The notes beneath the pieces were generated by a model. The model saw only the letters and a list, made by a program, of their open reading frames with translations. It had not been told where the DNA came from and did no database searches. From Planktosalinus lacus (GTDB taxonomy: Bacteria; Bacteroidota; Bacteroidia; Flavobacteriales; Flavobacteriaceae), in assembly GCF_014640155.1 (NCBI RefSeq), contig NZ_BMGK01000006.1:168018-232017 (forward strand): 64,000 nt of DNA, in the 5' to 3' direction. Shown in pieces: positions 44,221 to 52,971 of this stretch; positions within the stretch are counted from its first letter, which is position 1; each line of letters begins with the position of its first letter. The position numbers were made by a program, and so were the translations under genes.

Positions 44221-44258
44221 AAAAAAGATGTTTACTGAAAATCAATAAACATCTTTTT
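44221..44258 (-). terminator. Terminator of the AbgT-family gene
   Basis: GATGTTTA (44227-44234) pairs with TAAACATC (44246-44253) around an 11-base loop; flanking A and T runs let it work on the minus strand after 44283. Confidence 0.7.
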
Positions 44259-44282
44259 AAAATTATCAAAATAGTTATAATG

Positions 44283-45851
44283 TTAAGGAGCCGGATAGAG
44301 GTAATTGGCCTCAAAACTCAATGGGATACCCAGCCACCAGTAAACTAGTAAGAATATAGTCCACGCAACTAAAAATATAACTGAATAGGGTAACATCATC
44401 GAAATAAGGGTTCCAATTCCCATTCCTTTGACATAGCGTTGACTAAAGACTACCACCAATGGAAAATAAGGTAATAATGGGGTAATAATATTAGAAACCG
44501 AATCCCCTACGCGATATGCTGCTTGCGTAAGGTCAGGCGATATACCCAACTGCATTAACATAGGAACAAAAATGGGTGCAATAAGCGCCCATTTTGCTGA
44601 GGCAGAGCCCACCATTAAATTTACAAATGCACTAAGTATTACAATTCCAACAATGGTAATTTGACCCGGTAATTCAAGTGCCTGAAGGAAGTTTGCACCT
44701 TTTATGGCAATTAAAAGACCTATATTTGATCGAGAAAAAGCATCAATAAAAAGTGCACAGAAAAAGGCCATTACAACATAATAACCCATACTTTCCATGG
44801 ATTTTGTCATACTTTTTATTAAATCCCTTGAAGACTTATACCTGCCTGATACAAAACCAAAAACTAGTCCCGGAATTAATAACAAGACAAAGATTAAGGG
44901 TACAATGGCCTTCATTAACGGCGCGTGGAATGAGGTGAGTGATTGAATTTCAGGATTCACCATATCAGGACCTCTTAATGCTGAATTTTCAGGATATGCC
45001 CACAAAAACAAACCTACAATACCAAGCACCATTGCCATAAGCCCCATCCAGAAGGCTTTACTTTCCTTGGATGTAACTTTTTCCATTTTGGGCATTTGGT
45101 CTTCATCACCATCTACTTTTACTTTTGAAAGCCTGGGTTCGATAATTTTATCTGTAATCCACCAGCCAACAAGTACTATCAATAAAGTGGATGCAGATGT
45201 GAAATACCAGTTATTCAAAGGGTTTAGATTAATCGCAGGATCCAGGATTCTTGCAGCCTCAAGTGTAAAACTCATAATAAGCGGATCAATAGCCGAAGGT
45301 ATAAAGTTTGCTGAAAACCCTCCGGAAACTCCTGCAAACGCTGCTGCAATTCCTGCTAAAGGATGGCGCCCTGCGGCATAAAATATAACACCTCCCAGCG
45401 GGATAACAAGCACATAACCTGCATCTGCAGCTGTGTGACTTACGATGGCTATTAAAATAAGCATTGGGGTAAGCAACTGTTTGGGTGTAAAGTTTAAGAG
45501 TTTTTTCAAACCGGCATCAATCCAACCGGAATGTTCTGCTACTCCTACACCAAGCATGGCGACTAAAACAATTCCCAATGGTGCAAAAAGCACAAAGGTA
45601 TTCACCATACTTGCAAGAAACTCTGCTAATTGAGTTCCTGTAAGTAAGTTTTGTACATTTAAACTATTTCCCGTCATTGGGTGAACCTCACCAAAATCAA
45701 ACGGAGACAGAATTGCAGATAAAACCCAAACGAAGATTAGTAAATAAAAAAATAAAATTGCTGGATCGGGTAATTTATTACCCATTTTTTCAACTAAATC
45801 GAGTGCTCTGTTTAGCAAACCCTTTTTTTTGGTCACAGTAGTTTCATCCAT
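44283..45851 (-). CDS. AbgT-family transporter
   Basis: 522 residues with about 12 spans. Family blocks: KKGLLNRALDLVEKMGNKLPDP, HSGWIDAGLKKLL, the hairpin SHTAADAGYVLVIPLGGVIF, GVSGGFSANFIPSAIDPLI, and the C-terminal VGSASAKWALIAPIFVPML and RVGDSVSNIITPLLPYFP. Family knowledge: p-aminobenzoyl-glutamate uptake in E. coli and sulfonamide efflux in others (MtrF type). The direction and substrate here are unknown. It has its own terminator. Confidence 0.94.
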   Translation of the reverse strand: MDETTVTKKKGLLNRALDLVEKMGNKLPDPAILFFYLLIFVWVLSAILSPFDFGEVHPMTGNSLNVQNLLTGTQLAEFLASMVNTFVLFAPLGIVLVAMLGVGVAEHSGWIDAGLKKLLNFTPKQLLTPMLILIAIVSHTAADAGYVLVIPLGGVIFYAAGRHPLAGIAAAFAGVSGGFSANFIPSAIDPLIMSFTLEAARILDPAINLNPLNNWYFTSASTLLIVLVGWWITDKIIEPRLSKVKVDGDEDQMPKMEKVTSKESKAFWMGLMAMVLGIVGLFLWAYPENSALRGPDMVNPEIQSLTSFHAPLMKAIVPLIFVLLLIPGLVFGFVSGRYKSSRDLIKSMTKSMESMGYYVVMAFFCALFIDAFSRSNIGLLIAIKGANFLQALELPGQITIVGIVILSAFVNLMVGSASAKWALIAPIFVPMLMQLGISPDLTQAAYRVGDSVSNIITPLLPYFPLVVVFSQRYVKGMGIGTLISMMLPYSVIFLVAWTIFLLVYWWLGIPLSFEANYLYPAP

Positions 45852-46045
45852 TTTAGAGGTTGTTAGTTTTTAAGAACGCTAAAATAAAAAAATAAACAGA
45901 ATAGAGTTAATTTATGATTAAAAATAAATCTCTATAGCAAATAGAATACTTTTAATTCTTTTAAGAAATGTTTATAGGTATTTTAAATTTAAAACCTGTT
46001 TTAATAACTATATTTATAGATTATTAACCTAATAAATAAAATATT

Positions 46046-46456
46046 ATGAAAAGTAAGATTTTTATAGCTTTTGTGTTTTCATTTTTAACTGTTTTGGGAA
46101 TTCAAGCACAAAATAATGAAAATGTAAAAAAAGAAACAACAGTAAAAAAAGTAACTGTTAAAGATACCGATGTTGAGACTGTTGTTGATAAAGAGGTTAA
46201 AGAAACAAAAAGTAAACTTGAGGTTGCTGGAAGCGAGGCTACCAATCAAGAAAGCAAAGATGTTTTAGTAAAAGACACCAAAGTGAAATCTATTGAGATT
46301 GAAGAAAAACGAGAAAATCTTGAAAACAATGCTAACTTAGAAAAGTCAAAACTTCAAAAAGCTAATAGTGCTGACAGTTTACAACGTGTAATGCCTATGA
46401 AGCATTCGAAGAATAAAAAAAATGAAATTGAAAACGATGAAGGTGGAGGAAACTAG
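46046..46456 (+). CDS. Small secreted Lys/Glu-rich protein
   Basis: 136 residues with a Sec signal (IFIAFVFSFLTVLGIQAQ, cleavage after about 22). The mature part is almost free of hydrophobic core: Lys, Glu, Val, Thr and Asn dominate with repeats of KxVTVKDTDVETVVDKEVKE type, then helical EEKRENLENNANLEKSKLQ. It is probably extended or coiled coil in the periplasm. No family recognised. A near-promoter TATATTTA lies about 30 bases upstream, and a strong terminator follows. Confidence 0.7.
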   Translation: MKSKIFIAFVFSFLTVLGIQAQNNENVKKETTVKKVTVKDTDVETVVDKEVKETKSKLEVAGSEATNQESKDVLVKDTKVKSIEIEEKRENLENNANLEKSKLQKANSADSLQRVMPMKHSKNKKNEIENDEGGGN

Positions 46457-46476
46457 TTTCAACTAAAGAATTTCTT

Positions 46477-46510
46477 AAAATCCGACTTTAGTTTTAAAGT
46501 CGGATTTTTT
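46477..46510 (+). terminator. Terminator after the Lys/Glu-rich gene
   Basis: A 14-bp stem (AAAATCCGACTTTA with its complement) and a 4-base loop, then a T run. The ChaN-like gene begins 36 bases later. Confidence 0.9.
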
Positions 46511-46546
46511 ATGTTTAAATTAGCGAGCAATTTCTATTTACTTTCT

Positions 46547-47401
46547 ATGAGAATTTATTCAGTCCTGATTATTGTATTTTTTGTTTGCACTCAAACATTT
46601 TCACAACACAAAAGAGCATACTCTATTTTTACTGGTGAGGGTGAAGAAATACATTATACTGATATGATTAACCAAGTTGAAATGAGTGATATTATTCTCT
46701 TTGGTGAACAGCATAACAGTGCAATTGCCCATTGGCTGCAATTTGAGTTGACTTCAGATTTGATAAAAGTGAGAAATGTAAAGCTGGGTGCTGAAATGTT
46801 TGAAAGAGATAATCAAGAAGCACTCAATTCTTACCTTAAAGGCGAAATAGACCAAAAAGGATTGGATACAATAGCAAGACTTTGGTCTAACCATAAAACA
46901 GATTATGCCCCGCTTCTAGATTTGGCAAAATCAAACCAATTGGAATTTGTAGCCACCAATATACCAAGACGTTATGCTAATATGGTATATAAAAATAGTT
47001 TTTCTGTTTTAGATACACTGTCAAGCGAGGAAAAAAAATGGATAGCACCATTACCCATTGAGTTTGTCCCTGATTTACCAACATATCAAAATATTTTGAA
47101 AATGATGGGAGATCATGGTACTCCCGAACTCGTGATGGCCCAAGCTATTAAAGATGCTACTATGGCCTTTTCAATTTTAGAAAATAAAAATGAACAAGAA
47201 TTGTTTATTCACTTTAACGGAGCTTATCACAGCGACTATTTTGAAGGAATACTTTGGTATTTAAAACTCACAGAACCTGAGCTAAATTATAAAACCATAT
47301 CTACAGTAACACAAAAAGATATTTCTCATTTGGATGAGGAACATATAAATAAAGCAGATTTTATCATAGTAGTGAATGAAAATGTAACAACCACCTATTA
47401 A
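46547..47401 (+). CDS. ChaN-family heme/iron-linked protein
   Basis: 284 residues from the ATG at 46547 (the frame is open from 46511, but that would overlap the terminator). A signal peptide IYSVLIIVFFVCTQTFSQ is followed by ILFGEQHNSAIAHWLQFEL, LGAEMFERDNQEALNSYL and LIKAQ-like MAQAIKDATMAF, matching the ChaN family (DUF399), whose members bind heme or iron. There is no lipobox Cys at the cleavage site, unlike E. coli-type ChaN lipoproteins. Its stop shares a base with the next gene's start (TAATG). Confidence 0.8.
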   Translation: MRIYSVLIIVFFVCTQTFSQHKRAYSIFTGEGEEIHYTDMINQVEMSDIILFGEQHNSAIAHWLQFELTSDLIKVRNVKLGAEMFERDNQEALNSYLKGEIDQKGLDTIARLWSNHKTDYAPLLDLAKSNQLEFVATNIPRRYANMVYKNSFSVLDTLSSEEKKWIAPLPIEFVPDLPTYQNILKMMGDHGTPELVMAQAIKDATMAFSILENKNEQELFIHFNGAYHSDYFEGILWYLKLTEPELNYKTISTVTQKDISHLDEEHINKADFIIVVNENVTTTY

Positions 47402-48045
47402 TGAAATATTTGACTTATATATTGTTAGTTTTAATTTTGGGTCATACAATAAATGCTCAGGAAATTGCAGTTTTAAAGTATAATGGCGGAGGCGATTGGT
47501 ATGCCAACCCAACTTCATTGCCCAATTTAATTAAATTTTCAAATCAAAATGTCAATACAAGAATTTCTGCAAATCCAAAAACGGTAGAAACTTCTAGTGT
47601 TGAAATATTTAACTTTCCATTCATTCACATGACGGGTCACGGAAATGTATTTTTCACACCTGATGATATAACCAATTTACGTAATTACCTTTTGAGTGGT
47701 GGTTTTTTACATATTGATGATAATTATGGGATGGATTCTTTTTTAAGACCTGAGTTAGAAAAACTATTTCCTGAAAAAGAACTGGTTGAATTACCGGCCT
47801 CCCACCCTATTTTTAACATTCATTTTAAATTCCCGAATGGTTTACCAAAAATTCACGAACACGACAACAAGCCACCACAAGCTTTTGGAATTTTTGAAGA
47901 AGATCGACTGATTCTTTTATATACTTATGAAACAGATTTAGGAAACGGTTGGGAAAATCGTGAGATTCACAACAACCCAGAAGAGGTTCGGCAAAAAGCT
48001 TTAAAAATGGGAGCTAATATACTTAAATATGTTTTTGAAAACTAA
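47401..48045 (+). CDS. DUF4159 secreted protein
   Basis: 214 residues. Signal TYILLVLILGHTINAQ, then IAVLKYNGGGDWYANPTSLPNLI, IHMTGHGNVFFTPDDI and LLSGGFLHIDDNYGMD, all DUF4159 landmarks with a glutamine-amidotransferase-like fold. Function unknown; in other Bacteroidota it sits near Bat or gliding genes. Here it is coupled to the ChaN-like gene by a 1-base overlap, and an AI-2E transporter gene follows. Confidence 0.88.
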   Translation: MKYLTYILLVLILGHTINAQEIAVLKYNGGGDWYANPTSLPNLIKFSNQNVNTRISANPKTVETSSVEIFNFPFIHMTGHGNVFFTPDDITNLRNYLLSGGFLHIDDNYGMDSFLRPELEKLFPEKELVELPASHPIFNIHFKFPNGLPKIHEHDNKPPQAFGIFEEDRLILLYTYETDLGNGWENREIHNNPEEVRQKALKMGANILKYVFEN

Positions 48046-48054
48046 TCATTGATT

Positions 48055-49143
48055 ATGCTATCAAAAGAAATCACAAAAGGCATTTTAAACGCAATTGCTG
48101 TTCTTCTTGGTTTTATTGTTCTGGGGTGGTTCCTGTATCAAATACAAAGTGTTGTATTATATATAATTATATCTGCAATCATTTCTCTCATTGGGCGTCC
48201 TTTAATACTTTTCCTAAAAAACCAATTACGTTTCAATAACCTTTTGGCTGTTATCATTACAATGGTTTTTATTTATGGTTTTTTTATTGGCCTGTTACTA
48301 TTGTTTATTCCACTAATCAGGCAGCAAAGTCATAACCTTTCTTTATTAAATATTGAATCATTTTCTCAAACCATTGAAAACTTATATTCAGAAATGTTAG
48401 CCTATTTTGCAGGGTCAAATATTGATATTGAAACACAAATTGAAAACTCTGGCTTTTTAAACACACTCGATTTTGGGTTTATTCCTGAGTTTATAAATAC
48501 TTTTTTAGCTGCATTGGGAAGTTTTAGCATTGGACTTTTTTCAGTCATTTTTATATCTTTTTTTCTTCTAAAAGACAGCAAGTTAATGGAAAGTGGTTTA
48601 TTAACTTTAATCCCTGACGAGTTTGAATCGAGGTTTTCTAATTCTCTAAACAAAATAAAAAGCCTTTTATCGCGCTATTTTATTGGTTTGGTCTTCCAAA
48701 TTTTGATTTTATTCATAATTTATTCTTTCGTTTTATTACTTTTTGGAATTGACAATGCCATTGTAATCGCTTTTCTATGTGCATTACTCAACATTATACC
48801 TTATGTGGGCCCTATTATAGGTGGTATTTTAATGTTTTTCTTAACAATGTCAAGTAATTTGGGTCAAGATTTTAGCACTGTAATACTGCCAACTACAATA
48901 TATGTTATGATTGGCTTTATAATTGGCCAATTAATAGATAATTTTTTAAGTCAGCCATTAATATTTTCAAAAAGTGTGAAATCTCACCCATTAGAAATAT
49001 TTTTAATCATTGTAATTGGTGGATTGCTATTTGGGATTTTAGGAATGATTGCTGCTGTTCCTTTTTATACAGCAATAAAGGTAATTTCAAAAGAGTTTTT
49101 ATTTGAATATAAAATTGTCAAAGGACTCACAAAAGATATTTAA
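48055..49143 (+). CDS. AI-2E (YdiK/PerM) family transporter
   Basis: 362 residues from the ATG at 48055 (a TTG two codons earlier is also in frame). Seven or eight spans in the family arrangement: three N-terminal, a soluble insert at about 110-150, then FSIGLFSVIFISFFLL, IGLVFQILILFIIYSFVL, ALLNIIPYVGPIIGGIL and GQLIDNFLSQPLIFSKSVKSHPLEIF. Members were named for AI-2 export, but most have unknown substrates. It is co-transcribed with DUF4159. Confidence 0.92.
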   Translation: MLSKEITKGILNAIAVLLGFIVLGWFLYQIQSVVLYIIISAIISLIGRPLILFLKNQLRFNNLLAVIITMVFIYGFFIGLLLLFIPLIRQQSHNLSLLNIESFSQTIENLYSEMLAYFAGSNIDIETQIENSGFLNTLDFGFIPEFINTFLAALGSFSIGLFSVIFISFFLLKDSKLMESGLLTLIPDEFESRFSNSLNKIKSLLSRYFIGLVFQILILFIIYSFVLLLFGIDNAIVIAFLCALLNIIPYVGPIIGGILMFFLTMSSNLGQDFSTVILPTTIYVMIGFIIGQLIDNFLSQPLIFSKSVKSHPLEIFLIIVIGGLLFGILGMIAAVPFYTAIKVISKEFLFEYKIVKGLTKDI

Positions 49144-49151
49144 GTTTTACT

Positions 49152-50318
49152 TTGAATGATAAAGTTTTAAATAAAGAGGTTCAGGATTTTATAAATGAAA
49201 ATTTAAGTGTTGATATTATTGAACTATCCTTTAAAGGAAGTCCATTTAAACAAGTTTCTACCAAAGAACTAATTCAACAAATTGATGGAAAAAAAAATGC
49301 GAAAAAAAAATTGCCCACCTGGTTTCATTCAAAAAATATTTATTATCCACCAAAAGTAAATTTAGAGCAAACCTCCTCTGAAATTACAGCAAAATATAAA
49401 GCTGACTTGGTAAATGGGGATTCAATAGCAGATATTACAGGAGGATTTGGAGTTGACTCCTACTATTTTTCAAAAAAAATAAATAAAGTAGTTCATTTTG
49501 AAATGAATAAGGAGCTTTCTTTCATTGCTATGCATAATTTTTTCCAATTAAACGCTTCAATAGTTTGTTCTTCTGATAATGGAATTGACGGAATTCATAA
49601 TCAAAACTTTGACACTATTTTTGTTGACCCCTCTCGCAGAAACGAACTTAAAGGAAAAGTTTTCTATTTGAAAGATTGTTTACCAAACGTTGCTGAACAT
49701 CTTGAGTATTTAATGAATAGATGTCAACTATTAATGATTAAAACCTCACCCATGCTTGATATATCAATTGGTTTGAAAGAATTAAAGCATGTTTCTGAAA
49801 TCCATATTGTAGCAATTGAAAATGAAGTAAAAGAATTATTATGGTTATTAAAAAAATCGCAAACTGAAAACATTGAAATAAAAACTGCCAATTTAAAAAA
49901 GACTGAAATTGAAAAATACCAGACTATTCTAATTCCAAAGAAAGAGACTTATGTTGATGCCCCAGAAAAGTATTTATATGAGCCCAATGCTGCAATTATG
50001 AAAAGTGCTATGTTTGGAGCTCTTTGTGTTGATTTCAACTTAAAAAAACTTTCCAAAAGTTCACATTTATTCACTTCAAATAAATTAATAGAGTTTCCCG
50101 GCAGAAGATTTCTTGTTAAAAATATGGTTCCTTACTCCAAACCTTCAGTGAAAAAAGAATTTAGAAATACTCAAGCAAATATTAGTATTCGAAATTTTCC
50201 TGAGCCTGTTTCCTCAATCAAAAAAAAATGGAATATTAAAGATGGAGGAGATAATTATTTGTTTTTCACTACGCTTCAAAACAAATCAAAAGTAATTTTA
50301 GATTGTAAGAAAATTTAA
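49152..50318 (+). CDS. THUMP-like class I SAM methyltransferase (TTG start)
   Basis: 388 residues. The SAM-binding region is IADITGGFGVDSYYFSKKI with acidic VHFEMNKEL, the later FVDPSRR matches the DPPR-like loop of this group, and the C-terminal part (FPGRRFLVKNMVPYS onward) matches the THUMP-like domain of Bacteroidota. Likely an RNA or nucleic acid methyltransferase; substrate unknown. The only start before the conserved domain is TTG at 49152; the nearby ATG at 49156 is out of frame. It begins 8 bases after the AI-2E gene. Confidence 0.88.
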   Translation: MNDKVLNKEVQDFINENLSVDIIELSFKGSPFKQVSTKELIQQIDGKKNAKKKLPTWFHSKNIYYPPKVNLEQTSSEITAKYKADLVNGDSIADITGGFGVDSYYFSKKINKVVHFEMNKELSFIAMHNFFQLNASIVCSSDNGIDGIHNQNFDTIFVDPSRRNELKGKVFYLKDCLPNVAEHLEYLMNRCQLLMIKTSPMLDISIGLKELKHVSEIHIVAIENEVKELLWLLKKSQTENIEIKTANLKKTEIEKYQTILIPKKETYVDAPEKYLYEPNAAIMKSAMFGALCVDFNLKKLSKSSHLFTSNKLIEFPGRRFLVKNMVPYSKPSVKKEFRNTQANISIRNFPEPVSSIKKKWNIKDGGDNYLFFTTLQNKSKVILDCKKI

Positions 50319-50340
50319 ACCCAAAAATTCAGTAATTTTG

Positions 50341-50371
50341 TTGCTTCATAAAACATGAAGGCTTACATTTG
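50341..50371 (+). promoter_or_regulatory. tRNA cluster promoter
   Basis: TTG at 50341-50343, exactly 20 bases, then TACATTTG at 50364-50371. The first tRNA begins 37 bases later. Good Bacteroidota consensus. Confidence 0.75.
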
Positions 50372-50408
50372 CAACCGCAATTTTAGATGCTAACGTTCAT
50401 AATAAATT

Positions 50409-50493
50409 GGAGAGTTGCCAGAGTGGTTAATGGAGCAGTTTGCTAAACTGTCGACGGGTAACTGTCGCGTGGGTTCGAATCCCACACTCTCCG
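50409..50493 (+). tRNA. tRNA-Ser (GCU)
   Basis: 85 nt. Acceptor arms GGAGAGT / ACTCTCC, discriminator G at 50493. Anticodon loop TTGCTAA with anticodon GCT at 50442-50444. Long variable arm (GACGGGTAACTGTC), as expected of tRNA-Ser, and T loop GGTTCGAATCC. CCA is not encoded. Confidence 0.97.
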
Positions 50494-50507
50494 CAAAAAT
50501 TACACCT

Positions 50508-50582
50508 CGGGGTGTAGCGTAGCCCGGTTATCGCGCCTGCTTTGGGAGCAGGAGGTCGCAGGTTCGAATCCTGCCACCCCGA
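50508..50582 (+). tRNA. tRNA-Pro (UGG)
   Basis: 75 nt. Acceptor arms CGGGGTG / CACCCCG. Anticodon stem CCTGC / GCAGG encloses loop TTTGGGA with anticodon TGG. T arm GCAGGTTCGAATCCTGC. CCA is not encoded. Confidence 0.97.
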
Positions 50583-50636
50583 CAATAATTATTTGATTTA
50601 GTATTTTTATACTTACATAATGATTACTATTAAAAT

Positions 50637-50710
50637 GGTCGCGTAGCTCAGCTGGATAGAGCATCTGCCTTCTAAGCAGACGGTCAGAGGTTCGAATCCT
50701 CTCGCGATCA
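50637..50710 (+). tRNA. tRNA-Arg (UCU)
   Basis: 74 nt. Acceptor arms GGTCGCG / CGCGATC with one G-U pair. Anticodon stem TCTGC / GCAGA with loop CTTCTAA, anticodon TCT. T arm GAGGTTCGAATCCTC. CCA not encoded. Confidence 0.97.
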
Positions 50711-50713
50711 CTT

Positions 50714-50742
50714 AAAGCCCCACAACTGTTGGGGCTTTTTAT
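50714..50742 (+). terminator. tRNA cluster terminator
   Basis: AAGCCCCA (50715-50722) pairs with TGGGGCTT (50730-50737) around a 7-base loop, followed by TTTTT. Ends the Ser-Pro-Arg transcript. Confidence 0.9.
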
Positions 50743-50871
50743 TTTCACACAAAATTTCTCAAAAAAAATCAATTTTACATAAGCCATAGTCTAATCAACT
50801 TTCGAATCTTTGATGAAATAATTCTTAACCAAGTTGATTTTTTATTTATATATATCGTATTGAAATCTCAA

Positions 50872-50902
50872 TTGATAATTGGCGTTATTTTACGTAAATT
50901 TG
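50872..50902 (+). promoter_or_regulatory. Thiolase promoter
   Basis: TTG at 50872-50874, 20 bases, then TAAATTTG at 50895-50902; ATG 33 bases further on. Confidence 0.75.
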
Positions 50903-50935
50903 CTCTTTTAGATTTAGAAATTAAAATATTATATA

Positions 50936-52114
50936 ATGAGTAAAAATGTAGTAATTGTATCTGCCGCAAGAACACCAATAGGAAGTTTTATGGGAAGCCT
51001 TTCCTCCTTAACTGCTGTGCAACTTGGAACTATCGCTATTAAAGGTGCTTTAGGAAAAATTAACCTAAAGCCTGAATTAGTTCAAGAAGTTTTAATGGGA
51101 AATGTTGTCCAGGCCGGAGTTGGTCAGGCACCAGCACGTCAGGCTGCGTTAGGTGCAGGTATACCAGATACTGTTCCTTGCACAACGGTAAATAAAGTTT
51201 GCGCCAGTGGTATGAAAACAGTTATTCAGGCAGCCCAAGCAATTAAAGCAGGAGATGCTGATATTATTGTTGCGGGTGGTATGGAAAGTATGAGTAATAT
51301 TCCACATTATACACACTTAAGAAAAGGGCATAAATTTGGTCCTATGACCATGGAAGATGGGATGCAAAAAGATGGTTTGGTTGATGCATACGATAAAAAT
51401 GCTATGGGGGTCTGTGCTGATTTATGTGCTACGGAGTATGAATTTTCAAGAGAAGACCAGGACGCTTTTGCTATTCAATCCTATAAAAGGTCAGAAAAAG
51501 CATGGAAAGAAGGAAAGTTTGCAAATGAAGTTGTTCCTGTTGAAGTACCTCAAAGGAAAGGAGACCCCATTTTAGTTACCGAAGATGAGGAATTCAAGAA
51601 TGTTTTTATTGATAAAATTCCATCGCTACGCCCTGCATTTTCTAAGGACGGAACTGTTACAGCGGCCAATGCCTCTACAATTAATGACGGTGCCGGTGCT
51701 GTAGTTTTAATGAGCGAAGAAAAAGCAAATGAATTGGGTTTAAAACCCTTAGCTTATATAAAGAGTTATGCAGATGCAGCTCAGGAACCAAAATGGTTTA
51801 CAACTGCCCCTGCTAAAGCGCTACCGCTTGCAATTAATAAAGCAGGAATAAACCAAGGTGATATAGACTTTTTTGAATTCAATGAAGCATTTTCTGTTGT
51901 AGGATTGGCAAATATGAAGATTTTAGGTCTTACTGACAAAACTGTTAATGTAAATGGCGGTGCAGTTTCACTTGGTCACCCTCTGGGTTGCAGTGGAGTA
52001 AGAATCATCATTACTTTAATTAACGTTTTGGAACAAAACAATGGAAAAATTGGTGCAGCTGCTATTTGTAATGGTGGTGGAGGTGCTTCAGCTATGATTA
52101 TAGAACGAAAATAG
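50936..52114 (+). CDS. Acetyl-CoA acetyltransferase (thiolase)
   Basis: 392 residues. Acyl-accepting Cys 89 is in NKVCASGMK, with FEFNEAF, His 348 in GHPLGCSG and the second catalytic Cys 378 in CNGGGG, all of the thiolase II fold. It catalyses reversible condensation of two acetyl-CoA units or the last step of beta-oxidation. No other fatty-acid genes are adjacent. The direction cannot be decided from sequence. Confidence 0.95.
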   Translation: MSKNVVIVSAARTPIGSFMGSLSSLTAVQLGTIAIKGALGKINLKPELVQEVLMGNVVQAGVGQAPARQAALGAGIPDTVPCTTVNKVCASGMKTVIQAAQAIKAGDADIIVAGGMESMSNIPHYTHLRKGHKFGPMTMEDGMQKDGLVDAYDKNAMGVCADLCATEYEFSREDQDAFAIQSYKRSEKAWKEGKFANEVVPVEVPQRKGDPILVTEDEEFKNVFIDKIPSLRPAFSKDGTVTAANASTINDGAGAVVLMSEEKANELGLKPLAYIKSYADAAQEPKWFTTAPAKALPLAINKAGINQGDIDFFEFNEAFSVVGLANMKILGLTDKTVNVNGGAVSLGHPLGCSGVRIIITLINVLEQNNGKIGAAAICNGGGGASAMIIERK

Positions 52115-52171
52115 AAACTCTTTTTAAATCATTTAATTTTTGGTTGATTCTCCAATAATATTTAAAGCTAG

Positions 52172-52921
52172 ATGAAATACGGCCTTTGCAATTTAAGTTT
52201 GGTGGCTGTTAGGAATGAAGCAAGTGATTCCAGTGAAATGGTAACACAACTTCTTTACGGAGATTATTTTAAAATAATTGACACACGCAAATCCTGGATC
52301 AAAATCAGAATAGCGTTTGATCAATATGAAGGTTGGATTGACAGTAAACAGTTTATGGAAATTGATGCTGATACCTACCACTCTCTAAATGAAAAAACCT
52401 CTAAAATTACATCCGACTTAATGGAGTTTGTCTCGAATGAATTTGACCAATTAATTGCAATACCTTTAGGTTCCAATCTCAATGCTGTTTCAGTACTAAA
52501 TCATAAACATGATGGTAATTATTTTAAAGGAAAATTGCCTAAAGGAAAATTGATAGAACATGCACTACTCTATTTAAACTGCCCTTATTTATGGGGAGGC
52601 AAAACACCTTTTGGAATTGACTGTAGTGGTTTTACTCAAATGGTTTATAAACTGAACGGAGTTTTTTTAAAAAGAGACGCTAAAGATCAGGCAAGTCAGG
52701 GTGAAAATTTAAGTTTCATTGAAGAAAGTGAACCCGGCGATTTGGCTTTCTTTGATAATTCAGAAGGAGTTATTACACACGTTGGAATTATAATGTCAGA
52801 TAACTACATCATTCACGCGCATGGAAAAGTTAGGATTGACAGGTTAGATCACAGTGGTATTTTCAATACTGAAACTAAAAGGCATAGTCATAAATTAAGA
52901 GTCATTAAACGTATTATATAA
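52172..52921 (+). CDS. C40 (NlpC/P60) peptidase with SH3-like N-domain
   Basis: 249 residues. The N-terminal 65 residues are an SH3b-like domain (SEMVTQLLYGDYFKIID, WIKIRIAFDQYEGWID). The C-terminal domain has Cys 151 (IDCSGF), His 203 (THVGI) and His 215/217 (HAHG), the NlpC/P60 triad region. No signal peptide is seen, which fits cytosolic Bacteroidota YkfC-type cleavage of recycled muropeptides (D-Glu/L-diamino acid bonds). A bidirectional terminator separates it from the convergent TPR gene. Confidence 0.9.
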   Translation: MKYGLCNLSLVAVRNEASDSSEMVTQLLYGDYFKIIDTRKSWIKIRIAFDQYEGWIDSKQFMEIDADTYHSLNEKTSKITSDLMEFVSNEFDQLIAIPLGSNLNAVSVLNHKHDGNYFKGKLPKGKLIEHALLYLNCPYLWGGKTPFGIDCSGFTQMVYKLNGVFLKRDAKDQASQGENLSFIEESEPGDLAFFDNSEGVITHVGIIMSDNYIIHAHGKVRIDRLDHSGIFNTETKRHSHKLRVIKRII

Positions 52922-52948
52922 AAAATCCCGATAGAAATCGGGATTTTT
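52921..52948. terminator. Bidirectional terminator between C40 peptidase and TPR genes
   Basis: AAAAATCCCGAT-AGAA-ATCGGGATTTTT: 12-bp stem with A and T ends, serving both convergent transcripts. Confidence 0.92.
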
Positions 52949-52971
52949 TATATAACTAATTTGTAGAATTA

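Noticed and set aside
50500..50787. Open frame on the minus strand across tRNA-Pro and tRNA-Arg
   Set aside because: It is the well-known spurious frame read antisense through tRNA genes (RTSDRLLRRQMLYPAELR type), so not a gene.
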